NCBI GenBank assembly: GCA_020630775.1
Contig: JAHDIN010000026.1
Span: 1-39,093 of the forward strand
Direction of reading: 5' to 3'
DNA: 39,093 bases
DNA from: Saprospiraceae bacterium
GTDB taxonomy: Bacteria > Bacteroidota > Bacteroidia > Chitinophagales > Saprospiraceae
The notes under the pieces were generated by a model that saw only the letters and a program-made list of their open reading frames with translations, did no database searches and had not been told where the DNA came from. Of the stretch, positions 7,873 to 15,715 are shown in pieces. The translations under genes were made by a program, and so were the position numbers. Numbering within the stretch: the stretch's first letter is position 1; the number at the start of each line of letters is the position of its first letter.

Positions 7873-8478
7873 TCAATCTGAAGAAAAATTTAATGACCAT
7901 CCATACTTAATGGAGGCATAACGTATAAGAATGACTGTGCCAATGGCGATCACAATATTGAGATCGTCAAATTGGGAGAAAGCGTTAAGGAGCAGATAAA
8001 TAATGCCGCCAATCAAACAAGCGGTGGCATATATTTCTTTTCTAAAGATTAATGGAATTTCATTAGTAAGCACATCTCTAATGACGCCACCAAAACAAGC
8101 TGAAATAATGCCCATCAGGATGCAGTTTTCAATACGGAGTTGATACGCTAAAGCTATTTTGATGCCCAGAATCGTAAATAGTCCAATACCTATAGTGTCA
8201 AAAAGAAAAAAGCTTTTTCGAAACTGAACAACGATTTTTCTAAATAAGAAAGCCGCTAATGCACCTACGAGTATAGCTAATAAATAATTCCTATCGTTGA
8301 GCCATCCTACAGGAAATCGTCCAATTAGGACATCCCTGAGCGTGCCGCCACCAATGGCTGTCACAAATCCAATTACAATACTGCCCACCAGATCAAAACG
8401 TTTATCTATGGCAGTTAAAACACCTGATATGGCGAAAATACAGGTGCCAAATAAATCTAGTGTGTATATCCAATTCAC
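7873..8478 (-). CDS. TRIC/UPF0126 family cation channel membrane protein
   Basis: 201 residues, with about seven membrane segments arranged as two related halves, the usual UPF0126 size. Each half holds the glycine-rich family motif: GGGTLRDVLIGRFPVGWL in the first, and GGVIRDVLTNEIPLIFR in the second. Proteins of this family are prokaryotic relatives of trimeric intracellular cation (TRIC) channels and conduct monovalent cations; the earlier annotation was YadS-like. Monocistronic and divergent from the TetR gene at 8590. Confidence 0.9.
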   Translation of the reverse strand: MNWIYTLDLFGTCIFAISGVLTAIDKRFDLVGSIVIGFVTAIGGGTLRDVLIGRFPVGWLNDRNYLLAILVGALAAFLFRKIVVQFRKSFFLFDTIGIGLFTILGIKIALAYQLRIENCILMGIISACFGGVIRDVLTNEIPLIFRKEIYATACLIGGIIYLLLNAFSQFDDLNIVIAIGTVILIRYASIKYGWSLNFSSD

Positions 8479-8561
8479 TATATATATTTGTAAATGTGAA
8501 AGTAGAATAATTATCTAAAGGCGAATAATAGATGATATATTTCTAGAAAATAATTAAACTT

Positions 8562-8577
8562 TAGACCGACTTGTCTA
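8562..8577. promoter_or_regulatory. TetR-family operator upstream of the regulator
   Basis: TAGACCGACTTGTCTA has TAGAC/GTCTA arms around six bases. It lies 13 bp before the regulator's start. Nearly the same site is found before the SDR gene (9176-9191), so the regulator probably controls both itself and the SDR. The TAGAC...GTCTA pattern resembles NemR-type operators. Confidence 0.65.
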
Positions 8578-8589
8578 GTTTAACATCTA

Positions 8590-9159
8590 ATGAAGCGATT
8601 AAATACAAGAGATCATATCATCAAAACCGCGTCGGATTTGTTTTATAAACAAGGATATAATCTGACAGGTATTAATGAGATTATTGAAAAGGCAGGGATC
8701 GCAAAAGCTACTTTGTATGCCCACTTCAAATCTAAGGATGATCTATGCATCGCCTATATCAATGACAGAGATCAATCTTTGTTGGAGGACTTAGAGGCCT
8801 TCTGCGCGCAGAAACCTAAAGGGAAAAAACAGGTGATAGCTGTATTGGAGTTTTTGCAAAACTTCTTCAATTCAAAAGGATTTAATGGGTGCTGGTGTTT
8901 GAGAACTATTTCCGAATTGCCTCAGGATAATAAACTGATCCGACAAACTATCCAGGCCAATAAGCAACATTTTTTGAAATTTATAGAAAGCTTGATAGCT
9001 TCAAATCTAGAAGGGGTGAGCAAAGCAAAATCTAAACGATTAGCACAATCAACGTATTTGCTTTATGAAGGTGCTGTTACAGAAAGTTATCTTCAAAAAG
9101 AGGAATGGCCCATAACCAATGCAATTGACGTTTTAAAGACATTATTGAAAGGATTGTAA
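8590..9159 (+). CDS. TetR/AcrR family transcriptional regulator (NemR-like)
   Basis: 189 residues. An N-terminal TetR HTH spans about 8-55 (IIKTASDLFYKQGYNLTG, GIAKATLYAHFKSKDDL). The C-terminal ligand domain contains several cysteines (FCAQKPK at the domain border and GCWCLRT in the middle), a feature of NemR-like sensors of electrophiles. Matching palindromes lie before this gene and before the downstream SDR gene, which starts 71 bp after the stop. The likely role is repression of the SDR/OsmC pair until a reactive compound modifies the protein; the inducer is inference. Confidence 0.9.
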   Translation: MKRLNTRDHIIKTASDLFYKQGYNLTGINEIIEKAGIAKATLYAHFKSKDDLCIAYINDRDQSLLEDLEAFCAQKPKGKKQVIAVLEFLQNFFNSKGFNGCWCLRTISELPQDNKLIRQTIQANKQHFLKFIESLIASNLEGVSKAKSKRLAQSTYLLYEGAVTESYLQKEEWPITNAIDVLKTLLKGL

Positions 9160-9175
9160 TTTTTTTATTGAACTA

Positions 9176-9191
9176 TAGACAGACTTGTCTG
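9176..9191. promoter_or_regulatory. TetR-family operator upstream of the SDR gene
   Basis: TAGACAGACTTGTCTG contains the near-perfect palindrome ACAGAC-TT-GTCTGT and shares TAGAC..GACTTGTCT with the site at 8562-8577. It lies about 40 bp before the SDR start, where it would block the promoter. Confidence 0.65.
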
Positions 9192-9230
9192 TATTGTTAG
9201 TATCAATTTTAAAAAACATAAATAAATACA

Positions 9231-9977
9231 ATGTCAAATTTTAAAAACAAGATTGCAGTTATTATTGGAGGTACTAGTGGTATTGGTTGGGCTACAGCTC
9301 AGCAATTAATTAATCAAGGCGCTCAGGTTCATATCGTTGGAAGATCTCCGGAGAAAATAAATGATCAAGATAATCTGGTAAAGCATAAGGTAGATATTAC
9401 GAATGCTGATGATGTTCAAGCTTTTATTAATACAATCAACACTTGGAGCAACGTAGATTATTTAGTCAACGCTTCAGGTATCTTTGGTCCTAAGCCATTC
9501 CTAGATCATACGGTAGCGGATTATAATGCGTATATGGATCTCAATAGAGGCTTCTTTTTTATTACTCAGGCTATTGCAAATAAAATGAAGGATACCAATG
9601 GTGGATCTATTGTAAATGTAGGCTCTATGTGGGCGAAACAAGCTGTAAAGGCCACACCGTCAAGTGCTTATTCTATGCAGAAAGCAGGCTTGCATTCATT
9701 AACTCAGCATTTAGCTATGGAATTATCAGAGCATAATATAAGAGTAAATGCAGTATCTCCAGCAGTGGTTAATACGCCTGTGTACCATGGGGTTTTTGGA
9801 GGGGCTTCGCAAGCTGAAGAAGCATTGGTAGGCTTTAACGCATTCCATCCAATAGGAAGAAATGGGACGCCAGATGATGTGGCGCATAGTATAACGCATT
9901 TATTATCAGAAGAGTCAAGTTGGATCACTGGTTCGATTATGGATGTCGACGGAGGTGTCATGGCTGGCCGTAATTAA
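9231..9977 (+). CDS. Short-chain dehydrogenase/reductase (SDR)
   Basis: 248 residues, a typical classical SDR length. The Rossmann cofactor motif GGTSGIG is at 13-19, NASG at 80-83, catalytic Ser132 and the YSMQK active site with Tyr147 and Lys151. [10 protein letters not shown] after beta-2 has an Arg, which suggests NADP(H) preference. The C-terminus ([13 protein letters not shown]) is standard. The substrate cannot be assigned. Placement behind a NemR-like regulator and in front of an OsmC-like gene suggests reduction of a reactive carbonyl. Probably co-transcribed with the OsmC gene 27 bp downstream. Confidence 0.92.
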   Translation: MSNFKNKIAVIIGGTSGIGWATAQQLINQGAQVHIVGRSPEKINDQDNLVKHKVDITNADDVQAFINTINTWSNVDYLVNASGIFGPKPFLDHTVADYNAYMDLNRGFFFITQAIANKMKDTNGGSIVNVGSMWAKQAVKATPSSAYSMQKAGLHSLTQHLAMELSEHNIRVNAVSPAVVNTPVYHGVFGGASQAEEALVGFNAFHPIGRNGTPDDVAHSITHLLSEESSWITGSIMDVDGGVMAGRN

Positions 9978-10004
9978 TTATAAACAAGTAAAAATATTTT
10001 AATC

Positions 10005-10613
10005 ATGCCTACAAAAATTAAAATCAAGAATATCCCAACGGGTTACCAATCAATTATAAGTAACGGTAAACATTCTATTGTCGGGGATGAACCCATTCCT
10101 TCTAAAGGAACGGATCTAGGACTAAGTCCTACGGAGCTATTGCTGGCTGGTATTTCAATGTGCTATACCATTTGAATTTCAAAGTGTCGCTTTAGATTTT
10201 TAGATTATTTGTTCAAATTCAAGGCAGAAAACGTAGGCATAGCTCAAGCTACGGCGAGGCTTTCTAACGAAGAAGTTGGAGAAATAGTCAAAAATATATG
10301 CGGCGTTTTGATGGTCAATTGGTATGAGGTAGCTACAATTAGAAATGTAGCGAGAAGAAATAATATTGAAATTGGACATGTGGATGCAGAGCTAAAGCAA
10401 ACTGCTCGAAGAAATGCGGATGGGTCATTTACGACTACTGTAGATTCTTCAATTCGTATTGAAGGAGATATTACAGAAGATCAAAGAGATATGCTGATAA
10501 AAGAAGCAGATAATTGCTATGTCACGAGACTGGTTAAGGGAGATTGGGTCTTTAATGATTCTAGCTCGTTAAATGTTGAAGAAAGTCAGGTGTTGAATGA
10601 ACAACTTGCGTAG
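10005..10613 (+). pseudogene. OsmC-family peroxidase-like gene with in-frame TGA and inserted segment
   Basis: Starting at ATG 10005 (27 bp after the SDR), 56 codons read as an OsmC N-terminus (HSIVGDEPIPSKGTDLGLSP, then TELLLAGISMC with the family's conserved Cys). A TGA follows at 10173-10175. The same frame then stays open to the TAA at 10611-10613. The OsmC C-terminal half (ATIRNVARRNNIEIG, then ITEDQRDMLIKEADNCYVTR) begins only at about codon 110. Compared with the family (about 135-150 residues), about 53 extra codons, including the stop, sit between the conserved Cys and ATIRN. This looks like an in-frame insertion plus a stop. The downstream half could start at TTG 10209. Normal role of the family: thiol-dependent reduction of organic hydroperoxides. 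Confidence 0.7.
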
Positions 10614-10673
10614 AATTTTATTAACCTTATAGAAAGACTATAAAGTAGTACAAAGTTTTTTCATAGTTTAGTC

Positions 10674-10705
10674 AAAGGAGATGCCCTATAACATCTCCTT
10701 TTTTT
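10674..10705 (+). terminator. Rho-independent terminator between OsmC and AraC genes
   Basis: A 10-bp perfect stem AAAGGAGATG/CATCTCCTTT with an 8-nt loop (CCCTATAA), followed by T's up to 10705. It can also serve the convergent AraC gene on the other strand, whose stop codon lies in the T-run. The 16-mer agttttttcatagttt at 10654-10669 precedes it and recurs before the terminator at 14349. Confidence 0.85.
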
Positions 10706-11570
10706 ATTGCGCTACAGCCTTTGGATTCAGTTTGGACTTAAATTCGAATGGCGTTTGGTGCATGATTTCCTTAAACTTCCTATTAAAATAAGACAGATTG
10801 TTATACCCACTTTTATAGCAAATCTCTGATATCGTCATATCCTCGTTGTTGGTTAACAACTTGGTAGCAAAGTCTATTTTGTATTCATTGAGTATCGCTG
10901 TAAATTTTTTGTTGGTGTGTCTTTTAACGAACTTATAAAAGCCTGCTTCTGTGAGATTGAGGCTTTTGCTGATTTGGCTAATTTCTATCTCCTTCTGAAA
11001 ATTATTTTCTATGTAAGCCAACATTTTCGTCATGCGATGTAATTGAGTGGTGTTTAAGTTAGAAACATATCTAATGTCACAGATAGGTTCTTTTGCAGTA
11101 AAGTCAGATAAAAACTGGAGTAAGTTCAGTAACTCAATTAGTTTGTTTAGCCCCACAGCATATATTATCTTTTCGATTCTACTATAAATGTCATTGAGTG
11201 CTATGCCTTTAAATACAATGCCGTTTCTAGCTCTATTTATGAGTTTGTCAATGGCTTTAGTTTCTGGTAGACTCAGAAAGTCTTTACCCAAAAAGTCCTT
11301 ATTGAATTGAATAACTAATTGCTCCGTCTTTTGAGGAGTAGTGAATCCATGAGGTAAATTCTGACCTAGCATGACGAGATCTCCTTCCTTATATTCTGAG
11401 ATATTATTACCCACATAGCGCTTCCCATTTGATTGAGCTGTAAAGCAAATTTCTATTTCTGGATGGTAGTGCCATGCCTGCGATAAAAAGGGTCTGTTTT
11501 CTCTGATCACGCGCTTGGCGATGAACGAGGAAAAGGCTCTATTTTCAATTAATTCATATTCGGGCCGCAT
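10704..11570 (-). CDS. AraC-family regulator with cupin N-terminal domain
   Basis: 288 residues. The N-terminal half is an AraC-type cupin: AWHYHPEIEICFTAQSNGKR, then the EGDLVMLGQNLPHGF metal/sugar-pocket motif. The C-terminal about 100 residues contain two helix-turn-helix motifs (IEISQISKSLNLTEAGFYKF and MTISEICYKSGYNNLSYFNR) ending in FKEIMHQTPFEFK, the AraC signature. It is transcribed divergently from the TonB-receptor/glycosidase/symporter cluster, so it is the likely activator of that cluster, sensing its sugar. The 155-bp shared upstream region carries a perfect palindrome 13-24 bp before this gene. Confidence 0.92.
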   Translation of the reverse strand: MRPEYELIENRAFSSFIAKRVIRENRPFLSQAWHYHPEIEICFTAQSNGKRYVGNNISEYKEGDLVMLGQNLPHGFTTPQKTEQLVIQFNKDFLGKDFLSLPETKAIDKLINRARNGIVFKGIALNDIYSRIEKIIYAVGLNKLIELLNLLQFLSDFTAKEPICDIRYVSNLNTTQLHRMTKMLAYIENNFQKEIEISQISKSLNLTEAGFYKFVKRHTNKKFTAILNEYKIDFATKLLTNNEDMTISEICYKSGYNNLSYFNRKFKEIMHQTPFEFKSKLNPKAVAQ

Positions 11571-11582
11571 CAGTGATATTGT

Positions 11583-11594
11583 ATTGTTAACAAT
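11583..11594. promoter_or_regulatory. 12-bp palindrome in the AraC/TonB-receptor divergent promoter region
   Basis: ATTGTTAACAAT is a perfect palindrome 13 bp upstream of the AraC start. It may be an operator for autoregulation. AraC proteins usually bind direct repeats, so its role is uncertain. Confidence 0.3.
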
Positions 11595-11725
11595 TAGCTG
11601 TATAGTATAGTATTATAAATTTACAGTTTGATGTAATGTTTTCAATGTTAAATGATGAATATTGCGATTATTATTATAGAGCTGAACTATAATTTTAATT
11701 CTTATCAATTTAACCTAATTAAATT

Positions 11726-14323
11726 ATGAAAAAACCTCTCTTATCGAAATTCAAAGACTTATTTATCCTGTCCTGCTTGACTTTATTGAGTATGACAGCC
11801 TACAGCCAAAGCTCCGTAAGTGGGCAGGTGTTGGATGAAAATAACGATCCCATAATCGGTGCTACAGTCCAAGTTGTCGGTGAATCAGCAGGTACGATAA
11901 CTGATCTTGATGGTCAGTTTACTATTAGTGTGCCAGGCTCATCGAGCATGCTAAAAGTGAGTTATTTAGGCTATTCAACTCAGATGATCAACTTGTCTGA
12001 AACAGGTATGAATAACATACAGATAGCGCTCTCAGAGGATGCATTAGCATTGGACGAAGTGGTGGTAACAGGTACGTTTACAGGAAGAACCCAAAGAGAT
12101 GCACCTATGTCATTAACTGTCCTCAATTCAGATCAGTTATCCAAATTAGCAAGTAGTTCACAAGCCGATGTTTTAAGAACAGTCCCTGGTATCACCGCAG
12201 AAGGTGGTGGTGGTGAAGTAGCGACAAACTTATTTGTTAGAGGTTTCCCATCTGGTGGTCAATATGCCTTTACACCATTGCAGATAGATGGTATTCCTAT
12301 TTTAAGTACGTTCGGTCTAAACTCTTCGGCGCATGATGTTTATTTCAGAAATGATATTGGCATCAGAAGCTTAGAATTTGTTCGTGGTGGTTCTTCTACA
12401 TTATTTGGTGCTGGATCAGTTGCAGGTATTGTCAACTACAACAGCATTAGAGGTTCTGATAATCCGATGAATAAAGTCCGCTTAGAATGGGCTGAGGGCG
12501 GTAGACTTAGAACTGACTTTTTAACAGCTGGACCATTGGCTGAAAATCTATATTATGCCGTTTCTGGTTTTTATAGATATGATGAAGGGCCTTTAGAAAC
12601 AGGTATGCCTACAAGAGGTTATCAATTAAGAGGTAACATCAAAAAGGTATTTAATGATGGTAAAAGTGCTTTGGTCGTAAGTGGCCAGAAAATCGATGAT
12701 AATGTACAGTTTTATCTCCCATATCCTTTAGATAATTCTACAGGAGAAAGATTACGTCCTATTGGTAATGATGGTGAAGAGATCTTTACAATGCTTTCAG
12801 GAGACCTTAAGGACTTCGCTTTTGATACACCTAATGGTCGATTTAAATCACCAATTGGTAATGGTGTAACTACAAACGGAAGCTTCATCATGGCAGACTT
12901 GAACCATGCTTTTGGTAATGATTGGAGATTATCCATGAAAACAAAGGCTGCCAGTTACAAGCATTTCTTTAACTTATTCTTAGATGGTGATGGTGTGCAT
13001 AACACACCGGAAGATCAAGCCAACTACCTTATTGATAGAGGGTTGCCAGCAGATGCTACATTTACATATGCGGATGACCTAACGCAATTAGGAGCTAATG
13101 ATTTATTATTTGAGAATAGAGTTTTAGATAGACATAGAGATATGGAAGAATTGGTTGGAGAGGTAAATATTACCAAGACGATCAACAACCACAATTTCAC
13201 TGTAGGGACATTCATGGCGCACACAAGAGCTGATGACAACAACTGGATTCACAATGTATTAGGAGATTTCACCAATTCTCCAAGAGCGGTGTCTGTTTCT
13301 TATACGGATGCAGCAGGTGAGAATGTAGATTATTCTACTGCAGGTTTTATCAATGGTAGACAAACATCTAACAGATATCATGAAAGTTCGAAAGTAGCCC
13401 TTTATGCGGCTGACGAAATTAAAGGTGAATCTTTTGATTTAGATATCGGTGTAAGATGGGAGCGAGCATCTGGTTTGATTTCTAGAGAAACAGGTGTAGG
13501 TTCTAATACATTCCAAAAAGGAACCGTTTCAGCAAATGATATAGCTATAGCTGTAGCTGGTTTATATAGAGTCAATGCGACAACAAATTTATATGCGAAT
13601 TTCTCAAGAGGATATTTCTTTCCTCAATTAAGAAGTGTATCATTCCCATTACCGGGCGTGCCACAGTCTTATGAAACAGAATCTGTAATTCAAGGTGAAG
13701 TGGGTGCTAAATATTCTAGTGGACAATTAGCAGCAACAGCTGCTATATTCTACAACACATTAAGTGATAGAAGAAATGTAGACTTTATCAATGATCCTAA
13801 TAACCCAGGTAATGTAATTGAAGAAGTCGCATTACAAAGTACAAGAACATATGGTCTTGAAGCAAATGTCAACTATGCAGTATCAAATGGTTTTTCAGTT
13901 TTTGGAAACTTAACTTACCAAGATCATCAGTTTACAAAAGTGGAATCATCTCCAGAACAAGAAGGGAATAAAATCGCAAGGATACCTAACATCATGGGAA
14001 TGGTAGGTGTTAATTATGATAATTCTGGTTTTGACCTCAACTTAACGTCTAACTTCTTAGGTAGCAAGTTTGCCAACAATAGCAATACTGTTGAGTTAGA
14101 TGGATTCAATATTGTTCGTTTAGATACAGGATATAGCTTTGGTCTAGGTGAAGGCGATGAGAAAATGCGAATTGGATTAGCTGTATTCAACTTACTAGAT
14201 AGTGCAGGTATCACTGAAGGATCTCCAAGACAAGGAAATAGCCAAGTTGGTGGAGGCGAATTCTTTGTAGGTAGACCTATTTTACCAAGAAGAATCTTCC
14301 TTAGAGTAGGCTTCGATTTTTAA
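11726..14323 (+). CDS. TonB-dependent receptor with carboxypeptidase-regulatory-like N-domain
   Basis: 865 residues. Signal peptide about 1-27 (MTAYSQ). A CarboxypepD_reg-like domain spans 30-115 (GQVLDENNDPIIGATVQVVG, DLDGQFTISV). A TonB-box-like segment DEVVVTGTF follows, then the plug (APMSLTVLNSDQLSK, VLRTVPGI, LFVRGF, IDGIPIL, EFVRGGSSTLFGAGSVAGIVNY) to about 245 and a 22-strand barrel ending in the aromatic FLRVGFDF. It lacks the SusC/RagA signature of the 921-residue receptor downstream, and no SusD neighbour exists, so it is a general TonB receptor for a small substrate. First gene of an apparent operon with the GH63-like enzyme and the SSS symporter; the substrate is probably the glycoside those two handle. 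Confidence 0.92.
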   Translation: MKKPLLSKFKDLFILSCLTLLSMTAYSQSSVSGQVLDENNDPIIGATVQVVGESAGTITDLDGQFTISVPGSSSMLKVSYLGYSTQMINLSETGMNNIQIALSEDALALDEVVVTGTFTGRTQRDAPMSLTVLNSDQLSKLASSSQADVLRTVPGITAEGGGGEVATNLFVRGFPSGGQYAFTPLQIDGIPILSTFGLNSSAHDVYFRNDIGIRSLEFVRGGSSTLFGAGSVAGIVNYNSIRGSDNPMNKVRLEWAEGGRLRTDFLTAGPLAENLYYAVSGFYRYDEGPLETGMPTRGYQLRGNIKKVFNDGKSALVVSGQKIDDNVQFYLPYPLDNSTGERLRPIGNDGEEIFTMLSGDLKDFAFDTPNGRFKSPIGNGVTTNGSFIMADLNHAFGNDWRLSMKTKAASYKHFFNLFLDGDGVHNTPEDQANYLIDRGLPADATFTYADDLTQLGANDLLFENRVLDRHRDMEELVGEVNITKTINNHNFTVGTFMAHTRADDNNWIHNVLGDFTNSPRAVSVSYTDAAGENVDYSTAGFINGRQTSNRYHESSKVALYAADEIKGESFDLDIGVRWERASGLISRETGVGSNTFQKGTVSANDIAIAVAGLYRVNATTNLYANFSRGYFFPQLRSVSFPLPGVPQSYETESVIQGEVGAKYSSGQLAATAAIFYNTLSDRRNVDFINDPNNPGNVIEEVALQSTRTYGLEANVNYAVSNGFSVFGNLTYQDHQFTKVESSPEQEGNKIARIPNIMGMVGVNYDNSGFDLNLTSNFLGSKFANNSNTVELDGFNIVRLDTGYSFGLGEGDEKMRIGLAVFNLLDSAGITEGSPRQGNSQVGGGEFFVGRPILPRRIFLRVGFDF

Positions 14324-14348
14324 TAGAAATAGTTTTTTCATAGTTTTA

Positions 14349-14389
14349 AAGCAAGGAGGAATATCCCCATTTCCTCCTTGCTTCTTTTT
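14349..14389 (+). terminator. Terminator after the TonB receptor gene
   Basis: AAGCAAGGAGGAA pairs with TTCCTCCTTGCTT around a 9-nt loop, followed by CTTTTT. It sits between the receptor and the glycosidase, so it may attenuate the operon and give higher receptor than enzyme levels. It is preceded by the 16-mer agttttttcatagttt (14332-14347), also found before the terminator at 10674. Confidence 0.8.
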
Positions 14390-14413
14390 AATATATCAAA
14401 GTCTGTTTCTTGA

Positions 14414-15715
14414 ATGTTAGAATCTGATGCAATAAAAATTTTAGAAGACAACTGGCGGGAAAGTTTTACGATTCCAACAGCGAAGCTATATCCATTTCAA
14501 TGGATGTGGGATTCTGGCTTTGTAGCACTCGGGCGTGCGGCTCAAGATATCGACAAAGCAGTATCTGAGATATACGCTATGTTTTCGGGGCAATGGGAAA
14601 ATGGGATGCTCCCTCATATAATTTTCCACAGCGAAAATGAAACGACCTATTTTCCAAATTTTGATTTTTGGAACTGCAATGTCAATCCGGGAGCACCTGT
14701 ATCTCCCAAAACTTCTGGTATTACCCAGCCTGCAGTTTTTGGTTTTGTTATGGAAGATATCTGGCGATCGCATCATCAAGATCCGAAGGTCAAAAAAATG
14801 ATCGAAGATCTTTTACCCAAATTGATCCACTATCATCGGTTTTTATATGAATATCGAGATCCATTTAATGAAGGATTATTTTTCATATTCCATCCTTGGG
14901 AATCAGGTAGAGATAATTCTCCAATTTGGGATGAGGCCATCAATCGAATCAATATTGATAAATCTCAATTGCCGAACTACACCAGAAGAGATACGCAAAT
15001 AGCTGATGCTTCTGAACGACCGACTTCGGATCAGTATGATAAATATGTGTACCTTCTCGAACTAGGTAAAAGACATTTATATGACGGGAAGGGTATAGCT
15101 GAAGAAAGTCCTTTTTTAATTCAAGATTGTATGATGAATGCGATCTTGATCAGATCTAATGAAAGTATCTTACGATTGGGAGAAGAATTTGGCGTCGATA
15201 CATCATACATCAAAGAAAAGAATGCATTAAGCAAAGCCCATTTCCTTACCAAGTTGTGGAATGAAGAATTGAAGACTTTTGTTTGTTTTGATTTAGTGTC
15301 GAATGAACAAATTAAGCATAAAGAGATCGGCGGCTTTATTGCCATGTTTGCTGGTTTGGCTAACGAAGAGCAAGTAGGGCACATGGTTGCTTATTTAGAG
15401 GAGCTGCATCAAAGAGGCTATTTTTTATGTCCGAGTTTTGATGTTGATAGTCCTTTGTTTGATTCTAAGAGATATTGGAGAGGTCCTATCTGGCCACAAA
15501 TGAATTGGATGATCCATAAAGGGCTTTTACATTATGGCCAAAAAGAGCTGGCTGAAATTGTCAAATCAGACTTAATTAGTTTAGTGACCCATCTCGGTTT
15601 TTATGAATATTTCGAATCTGAAAAGACCAAAGTAAGATCACTTACTCAAGGCTATGGTGGCGGTAATTTTTCTTGGACAGCTTCATCAATTTTACACCTA
15701 TTAACGACTGAATGA
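14414..15715 (+). CDS. MGH1-like glycoside hydrolase (GH63 clan), probable glucosyl-/mannosylglycerate-type hydrolase
   Basis: 433 residues without signal peptide, so cytoplasmic. It shows the (alpha/alpha)6 GH63 small-enzyme pattern: YPFQWMWDSGF at 26-36, GQWENGMLPH at 59-68, SGITQPAV at 101-108, HPWESGRDNSPIWDE at 160-174 with the probable general acid Asp167, RRDTQIAD and SERPTSDQYD substrate-loop regions, RYWRGPIWPQMNW, and near the C-terminus FYEYFES with a candidate base Glu398, then NFSWTAS. Relatives act on mannosylglycerate or glucosylglycerate; trehalase-like action on other alpha-disaccharides is an alternative. Its stop overlaps the symporter start by 4 nt (ATGA), so the two are coupled. 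Confidence 0.85.
   Translation: MLESDAIKILEDNWRESFTIPTAKLYPFQWMWDSGFVALGRAAQDIDKAVSEIYAMFSGQWENGMLPHIIFHSENETTYFPNFDFWNCNVNPGAPVSPKTSGITQPAVFGFVMEDIWRSHHQDPKVKKMIEDLLPKLIHYHRFLYEYRDPFNEGLFFIFHPWESGRDNSPIWDEAINRINIDKSQLPNYTRRDTQIADASERPTSDQYDKYVYLLELGKRHLYDGKGIAEESPFLIQDCMMNAILIRSNESILRLGEEFGVDTSYIKEKNALSKAHFLTKLWNEELKTFVCFDLVSNEQIKHKEIGGFIAMFAGLANEEQVGHMVAYLEELHQRGYFLCPSFDVDSPLFDSKRYWRGPIWPQMNWMIHKGLLHYGQKELAEIVKSDLISLVTHLGFYEYFESEKTKVRSLTQGYGGGNFSWTASSILHLLTTE

Noticed and set aside
10173..10175. TGA in the OsmC gene read as selenocysteine
   Set aside because: The family's catalytic Cys is already present four codons upstream, the hairpin after the TGA is weak, and an extra about 53-codon segment points to damage instead.
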